From an uncultured Lachnospiraceae bacterium (GTDB lineage: Bacteria; Bacillota; Clostridia; Lachnospirales; Lachnospiraceae), in NCBI GenBank assembly GCA_947594335.1, contig CANQEC010000077.1:1-10099 (forward strand): 10,099 nucleotides of DNA, in the 5' to 3' direction. The position numbers and the translations under genes were made by a program. The notes under the pieces were generated by a model. That model was not told the origin of the DNA and made no database searches. It saw only the letters and a program-made list of their open reading frames with translations. Each line of letters opens with the position of its first letter. Position 1 is the stretch's first letter. This document shows positions 6,176-10,099 of this stretch, in pieces.

Positions 6176-6862
6176 ATGTACATTCATTTTTTGATTGAAG
6201 ATGAATCCACGGAAGTGCTGGTGGGACATGTGATGCGCAGAATATCCGGAATATATCCAGATAAAGATATTTCATGGAAGACAAAATACTTTAAAGGAAT
6301 TGGTAATTTGCCCGCAAAGGGAACGGCTTCGGACAGAAAGACAGGAAAATTACTGAATGACCTTAGCATGTACTTAAAAGGATTTGATAAAATACTGCGT
6401 CATATGGAGCAGGCATCACTTTTTATCGTACTTGACAATGATGAGAGGGATACAGAAAATTTTCGGAAGCAGCTGAATTGTATTGCCCGTGATAATATGA
6501 TATTGACAGACCATGTTTTTTGCATTGCGGTAAAAGAAATGGAGGCATGGCTGTTGGGAGATATAAATGCAATAGAAGAAGCATACCCCAATGTCAAAAA
6601 AGCCCCCATAAAAAAGTATGAGCAGGATGGATTGTGTGATACATGGCAGGTGCTGGCTGATATGGTATATCCTGGAGGATTGAAAAAGCTTGAAAAAGTG
6701 ACTGGCAAATCATACAATGAGATTGGGAAAATGAAAAAAGAATGGGCCGATAAAATCGGAAGAAATATCCGGTTTGAGAGGAATTCTTCACCAAGCTTTC
6801 AATATTTTATCAGACAACTTATGATGCGTATGGAAGCGGAGCAGTGGCCTGTTGGTGATTAA
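6176..6862 (+). CDS. DUF4276-family (TOPRIM-like) protein, partner of the ATPase
   Basis: This 228-residue soluble protein begins with a LIEDESTEVLVG segment (6-17), reminiscent of the first acidic strand of TOPRIM domains (E8, E10, E13). It has an acidic metal-site-like motif VLDNDERD (85-92). It also carries EMEAWLLGD (121-129), the EAWLL-type block typical of DUF4276 proteins. Together these fit a TOPRIM-like nuclease or metal-binding fold. It follows the ATPase stop by 3 bases, with a GGGGATGGAG stretch inside the end of the ATPase gene as its probable ribosome binding site. ATPase + TOPRIM-like pairs are the layout of several phage-defence systems (PARIS AriA/AriB, AbiL), but those use other second-gene families. 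The C-terminal third is basic (KKEW, KIGRNIRFER) and may contact nucleic acid. The gene is markedly A+T-rich; one 60-base line (6241-6300) counts only 16 G+C. The exact family assignment is by recalled motif only. Confidence 0.7.
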   Translation: MYIHFLIEDESTEVLVGHVMRRISGIYPDKDISWKTKYFKGIGNLPAKGTASDRKTGKLLNDLSMYLKGFDKILRHMEQASLFIVLDNDERDTENFRKQLNCIARDNMILTDHVFCIAVKEMEAWLLGDINAIEEAYPNVKKAPIKKYEQDGLCDTWQVLADMVYPGGLKKLEKVTGKSYNEIGKMKKEWADKIGRNIRFERNSSPSFQYFIRQLMMRMEAEQWPVGD

Positions 6863-7071
6863 CCCCATAGAAGTGTTTTGGGACACAGGCGGAAACTGTA
6901 TCGTGCGACATCCGGGAAACAGATGTCTCCGGATATTGTGAAGAAGAATAATAAGTCAGCAGGTTCAGCAAAGGGGAATATCTGAGATGATCATTCGGTG
7001 ATGCCGCTGAGAGACGGGATAGCTTTGAAGATATACAGCGTGTTCCGGTCGGTTTGCCGAGAATGGGCGTA
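6863..7071. other. Non-coding gap after the ATPase/DUF4276 cassette
   Basis: No gene, clear terminator or promoter was recognised here. The only structure noted is a pair of mutually exclusive 6-bp stems: GACATC (6908-6913) with GATGTC (6922-6927), and ATCCGG (6910-6915) with CCGGAT (6929-6934). It returns to the G+C level of the downstream genes, so it may include the downstream edge of the transferred segment. No direct repeat marking an insertion edge was found by eye. Confidence 0.4.
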
Positions 7072-7085
7072 GAGGAGTGAACAAA

Positions 7086-7559
7086 ATGGAACAGGGAATC
7101 AAACGGGAAATGCGAAGAAAGGACCGGCAGCTTTCGCCGGAGGAGGCGGAAGAGCTTCTGCGTGCCGGTAAATATGGAATCTTATCTATAGTATGTGAAG
7201 ACGGATATCCTTACGGTCTTCCGCTCAGCTATGCGTATGAGGATGGGAAGCTGTATTTTCATCACACGGCGGAACCGGGACTGCTGAATGACAGCGTTTC
7301 CGGAGAGATCAGGGCATGCTTTACGGTTGTCGGGGATACGGAGCTGCTTCCGGAAAAGTTTTCCACAAAGTATGAGAGTGTGATCGCTTTCGGAAAGCTT
7401 AAAAAGAGTGAGGATAAGCTGGGCGGTCTGATGCAGCTGGTTAAAAAACTGAGTCCTGATTTTGAGGAGAAGGGAAGGCGATACGCCAAGGCTTCCCTGG
7501 ACGAGGTGACAGTCTATGAATTTGAGATTGAGCAGATGACCGGGAAGGCGAGAAGATAG
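7086..7559 (+). CDS. Pyridoxamine 5'-phosphate oxidase-fold, Nim-like flavoprotein
   Basis: This is a small (157-residue) split-barrel protein of the PNPOx/FMN-binding superfamily, in the branch that includes nitroimidazole-resistance NimA proteins. It has the characteristic N-terminal MRRKDR motif (9-14). The core strand GILSIVCEDGYPYGLPLSYAY follows (about 31-51), and then KLYFHHTAEPG (55-65), where Nim proteins typically have a His followed by a small-residue loop. It probably binds FMN or a related flavin in the cytoplasm and acts as a reductase; the substrate is unknown. Nim-like sequences are common in gut Clostridia without conferring drug resistance, so resistance should not be assumed. 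The ATG at 7086 is preferred over the in-frame GTG at 7077, because GAGGAG (7072-7077) lies 8 bases upstream of the ATG and overlaps the GTG. The gene stands alone, 55 bases before the methyltransferase gene. Confidence 0.82.
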   Translation: MEQGIKREMRRKDRQLSPEEAEELLRAGKYGILSIVCEDGYPYGLPLSYAYEDGKLYFHHTAEPGLLNDSVSGEIRACFTVVGDTELLPEKFSTKYESVIAFGKLKKSEDKLGGLMQLVKKLSPDFEEKGRRYAKASLDEVTVYEFEIEQMTGKARR

Positions 7560-7614
7560 GCTTTGTCTGCTGAAGCGGGGCTGAAGAAATAAAAAGCAAA
7601 GAGGGATTGACGGG

Positions 7615-8637
7615 ATGCTTGAGGCAAATATAATGGAAGTGAATGATCTGAGCGCAAAGGAGCTGCGTCCTTATCTTTGCAGGTCGGAGGTTCAGCTGCT
7701 GCGGTACTATGAACCTGCCCCCGGAATTTTTCTCGCCGAGAGTCTGCGGGTCATCGGCCGCGCGCTGGATGCGGGATATGAGCCGCTTTCGATGCTGATC
7801 GAAAAGAGCCTGATCGAAGGACAGGCAAAGGAGATCATCGAACGGTGCAAAGATATCCCGGTCTATGTAGCCAGCCGGGAGGTTCTTTTGCAGATCACCG
7901 GGTTTGGGATGACACAGGGGGTCCTCTGTGTCATGAGAAGACGTGTTCTTCCCTCCGTGGAGGAGGTATGCCGGGGAGCGGCCCGCATTGCCGTGCTGGA
8001 GGACGTTGTGAATCCGACGAATGTCGGGGCGATCTTCCGCTGCGCCGCGGCTTTGAATTTTGATGCCGTGCTGCTGACGCCGGCCTGCTGCGATCCGCTT
8101 TACCGGCGGTCCGTGCGTGTGAGCATGGGGACAGTCTTCCAGATTCCGTGGACATATCTTGATGTGGCGGAACCGTCTGATGCAGGAGAACGAAGGCTTG
8201 AACCGTCTGCCGGGGCTGCGCGGCGTTCTGAAACGGAGCCGGACAATGTAGCGGAACGAAAGCCTGAACCGTCTGTCAGGGCCGTACAGCGTTCTGAAAC
8301 GGAGCTGGACAATGCAGGAGAACGAAGGCTTGAACCGTCTGCCGGGGCCGCGCGGCATCCTGAGAAAAAAACGAATTACGTAGGGCGGCTGAAGCGCATG
8401 GGGTTTGCGGCTGCGGCGATGGCTCTGCGGGAGGATTCCCTTTCGGTTGATGATCCGCGGCCGGCGGGAGAGAAACGGCTCGCAGTGATTCTGGGAACCG
8501 AGGGCGAAGGACTTCGGGATTCTACAATAAAAGCCTGCGATTATACCGTGATGATCCCGATGACGCATGGCGTGGACTCTCTTAACGTGGCTGCGGCGAG
8601 TGCGGTCGCGTTCTGGCAGCTTGGGAAGCGTATGTAG
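7615..8637 (+). CDS. TrmH/SpoU family RNA 2'-O-methyltransferase with internal repeat insertion
   Basis: This SPOUT-class enzyme transfers methyl from S-adenosylmethionine to a ribose 2'-OH in rRNA or tRNA. An N-terminal substrate-binding region (about 1-115) precedes the knotted domain. Motif 1 is NPTNVGAIFRCA (133-144), with the Asn and Arg typical of the family; YRRSVRVSMG (163-172) follows. Motif 2 is VILGTEGEGL (291-300), and motif 3 is IPMTHGVDSLNVAAASA (314-330). At 340 residues it is about 66 longer than usual, because a low-complexity Arg/Glu/Pro/Ala-rich tandem repeat is inserted at about 188-253, between the TYLDV strand and the GRLKRMGF helix. The three motifs and the frame are intact, so it should remain functional with the insert as an exposed loop. 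The start uses GAGGG (7601-7605) with a 9-base spacer. Target specificity (RlmB, TrmH or other) cannot be told from the sequence. Confidence 0.9.
   Translation: MLEANIMEVNDLSAKELRPYLCRSEVQLLRYYEPAPGIFLAESLRVIGRALDAGYEPLSMLIEKSLIEGQAKEIIERCKDIPVYVASREVLLQITGFGMTQGVLCVMRRRVLPSVEEVCRGAARIAVLEDVVNPTNVGAIFRCAAALNFDAVLLTPACCDPLYRRSVRVSMGTVFQIPWTYLDVAEPSDAGERRLEPSAGAARRSETEPDNVAERKPEPSVRAVQRSETELDNAGERRLEPSAGAARHPEKKTNYVGRLKRMGFAAAAMALREDSLSVDDPRPAGEKRLAVILGTEGEGLRDSTIKACDYTVMIPMTHGVDSLNVAAASAVAFWQLGKRM
8176..8373 (+). repeat. Three-copy 66-bp in-frame tandem repeat inside the TrmH-family gene
   Basis: Three consecutive 66-bp units occupy 8176-8241, 8242-8307 and 8308-8373; each encodes 22 residues. 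Protein units begin SDAGERRLEPSAGAARRSE, DNVAERKPEPSVRAVQRSE and DNAGERRLEPSAGAARHPE. Units 1 and 3 are nearly identical over their first two thirds at the DNA level, while unit 2 has diverged more and the tail of unit 3 has decayed. The word GAACCGTCTG also occurs just before unit 1 (8170-8179), so the array may have grown from the flanking sequence. The period is a multiple of three and keeps the frame. Confidence 0.9.
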
Positions 8638-8701
8638 TGCCTGATCTGTTCTATAGGATTTCGGGACTGCAGGTCCACACACAGACACCGTCCTGCGCGG
8701 A

Positions 8702-8731
8702 CGAGCAGGAGGAAAAACCGACTCTTGCTCG
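8702..8731 (+). other. Strong hairpin downstream of the methyltransferase gene, possible terminator
   Basis: CGAGCAGGAG (8702-8711) pairs with CTCTTGCTCG (8722-8731) over 10 bp with one G-U wobble around a 10-base loop. It lies 64 bases after the methyltransferase stop. What follows is ATTTAGG, not a T-run, so intrinsic termination would be inefficient. A second imperfect arm pair (GATC and GGTCA at 8738-8749 with TGACC and GATC at 8772-8783) follows at once and makes the gap before the GH3 gene highly structured. Confidence 0.45.
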
Positions 8732-8823
8732 ATTTAGGATCTCCGGTCATCATAGAGGGCAAAATACCTTTTGACCCCGGATCATGAATGGAAAAATTCT
8801 CATGTGATAAGAGGAGGATATTT

Positions 8824-10099
8824 ATGAAACTGAAAAAACGTGATTTTCCCGGGCAGGTGACGACTCAGGTGACAGAGCGGGAGACTGTTAATCGAAAACT
8901 GGCGCGGCGTGCGGCGGCCGAGGGCTTTGTTCTGCTGAAGAATGAGAGAAATCTTCTGCCTCTGAAAAAGGAGACGAAGCTCGGTCTCTACGGTGCAGGC
9001 GCGGTGAAAACGATCAAAGGCGGGACAGGCTCCGGCGATGTGAATGAGCGTGACTGTGTGAATATTTATCAGGGTGTGGCAAATGCGGGGTATGAGGTGA
9101 CAAGCAGAGCATGGCTGGAGGAATATGAACGTCTGTATACACAGGCAAGGCTGGACTGGAAAAATGATATCTTTGCAAAAATGAAGGAGTATGACGGGAA
9201 TTTTTTCGCGGCATATTCCGCTTCCCAGTTTCAGACACCGTGCGGATCTCCGATTGACGAGGAGGCAGCTAAAGCGGACGGCGCGGATACCGCGGTTTTC
9301 GTTCTGAGCCGCATCGCCGGGGAGAACGCGGACAGGCATGATACCGAGGGCGATTATTACATTACTTTGCAGGAGAAGGCCCTGATCAGTCAGGTTTCCG
9401 CCTGCTATCAGAATGTGGTTCTGGTAGTGAATACCGGCGGTCTGGTGGATCTGGCGTTTACAGAAGAATTTCCGAATATCCGGGCGATTCTGCAGTTTAT
9501 GCAGGCGGGGCAGGAGGGCGGAAACGCGTTTGCGGATGTGCTTTCCGGAGACGTGACTCCGTCCGGGAAAATGACAGACACATGGGCGTTTGACTATAAG
9601 GATTATCCGAATGCTTCCTTTTTTAGTTTCAAAAGCGGGAACCTGTATAAAGAAGAATACAAAGAAGGTATTTATGTAGGATACCGCTATTTTGACACGT
9701 TTGATGTCCCGGCGCGCTATTGTTTCGGGTACGGGCTCTCCTACACAGATTTTGAGCTGAATGCGGGGGAGATTTCTGTCAGGGGAATCGGGGCAGAACA
9801 TCCGGAAGTGTCGGTGAAAGCAGAAATCAAGAACACAGGCGCTGCCTTTGCGGGAAAAGAAGTCGTGCAGATTTATGTCTCCTGCCCGCAGGGGAAGCAT
9901 CCGAAGGAGTTCCGCCGTCTGGCCGGATTTGGGAAAACGGGACTGCTGCAGCCGGGGCAGCAGCAGACGATGGAGATCACCTTTGCGCTGGAACAGCTCG
10001 CGTCTTACTGTGAGGAGCAGGCGGCCTGGTTCCTCGAGGCCGGAACCTACGGCATCTGGGTTGGAAATTCACTTGAGGATTCCCGGCTCGCAGGTTCTC
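8824..10099 (+). CDS. Glycoside hydrolase family 3 beta-glucosidase with reversed domain order, 3'-truncated
   Basis: This is the first 425 codons of an intracellular GH3 enzyme that would hydrolyse beta-glucosides or related oligosaccharides. The N-terminus (residues about 28-310) is the GH3 C-terminal alpha/beta sandwich domain: AAEGFVLLKNERNLLPL, then TGSGDVNERD (68-77). IAGENADRHDTEGDYY follows, with E167 at the position of the general acid/base Glu of Thermotoga Bgl3B (SGEGYDR). Further on are LQFMQAGQEGGNAFADVLSG, IYVGYRYFDTF and FGYGLSYTDFE (301-311). A fibronectin type III-like domain follows (about 325-395, KNTGAAFAGKEVVQIYV). The TIM barrel with the nucleophile Asp is absent from the start, so it should come after the window end; this reversed order is known in rumen/gut Clostridia such as Butyrivibrio and Ruminococcus. 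There is no signal peptide. The start is strongly supported by GAGGAGG (8811-8817), 6 bases upstream. No stop appears before base 10099. Confidence 0.88.
   Translation, partial: MKLKKRDFPGQVTTQVTERETVNRKLARRAAAEGFVLLKNERNLLPLKKETKLGLYGAGAVKTIKGGTGSGDVNERDCVNIYQGVANAGYEVTSRAWLEEYERLYTQARLDWKNDIFAKMKEYDGNFFAAYSASQFQTPCGSPIDEEAAKADGADTAVFVLSRIAGENADRHDTEGDYYITLQEKALISQVSACYQNVVLVVNTGGLVDLAFTEEFPNIRAILQFMQAGQEGGNAFADVLSGDVTPSGKMTDTWAFDYKDYPNASFFSFKSGNLYKEEYKEGIYVGYRYFDTFDVPARYCFGYGLSYTDFELNAGEISVRGIGAEHPEVSVKAEIKNTGAAFAGKEVVQIYVSCPQGKHPKEFRRLAGFGKTGLLQPGQQQTMEITFALEQLASYCEEQAAWFLEAGTYGIWVGNSLEDSRLAGS

Noticed and set aside
4901..6862. Cassette as part of a transposon or prophage
   Set aside because: No transposase, integrase, phage gene or matching terminal repeat at the far end was found within the window.
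6908..6934. Mutually exclusive 6-bp stems resembling a tiny riboswitch-like switch
   Set aside because: Stems are short, there is no terminator or Shine-Dalgarno sequestration nearby, and the next gene starts over 150 bases away.
7086..7559. Calling the Nim-like protein a metronidazole-resistance gene
   Set aside because: Only family-level motifs are visible, and the loop after the key His differs from what I recall of NimA; many such proteins are not linked to resistance.

Overview
The window looks like a chromosomal segment of an anaerobic Firmicute, most likely Lachnospiraceae (Clostridia). This is an inference from the strong AGGAGG-type ribosome binding sites, the moderate G+C content, the anaerobe-type iron-sulfur enzymes (TtdAB-type dehydratase, aldo/keto reductase with two 4Fe-4S motifs, DUF1847 protein) and a GH3 glucosidase with reversed domain order. 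All recognised genes are on the + strand. No rRNA, tRNA, CRISPR array or insertion sequence was seen, and no stretch over 300 bases lacks a gene.

Region 1 (1-2768) is a dicarboxylate/tartrate utilisation unit. It holds the C-terminal part of an SLC13-type anion permease, then the alpha and beta subunits of an L(+)-tartrate dehydratase (ttdA, ttdB), closed by a strong intrinsic terminator. Tartrate would enter through the permease and be dehydrated to oxaloacetate. Both dehydratase genes have unusually structured leaders: tandem hairpins before ttdA and a 46-base palindrome between ttdA and ttdB.

Region 2 (2788-4797) carries a cysteine-rich DUF1847 protein behind its own candidate promoter, then an aldo/keto reductase fused to a C-terminal two-cluster ferredoxin-like domain.

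Region 3 (4818-6862) is the least ordinary part. It is a visibly more A+T-rich two-gene cassette: an ABC/OLD-like AAA ATPase, probably starting at an internal GTG, followed 3 bases later by a DUF4276-type (TOPRIM-like) protein. A perfect 13-base inverted repeat sits just upstream. The pairing resembles two-gene ATPase + TOPRIM anti-phage systems (PARIS, AbiL, split-OLD type), so a defence role is a reasonable hypothesis, but it is inferred and not shown.

Region 4 (7086-10099) returns to ordinary chromosomal genes. It has a Nim-like flavin/PNPOx-fold protein, a TrmH/SpoU rRNA or tRNA 2'-O-methyltransferase interrupted by a three-copy 66-bp in-frame tandem repeat, and the start of an intracellular GH3 beta-glucosidase that runs off the window end.
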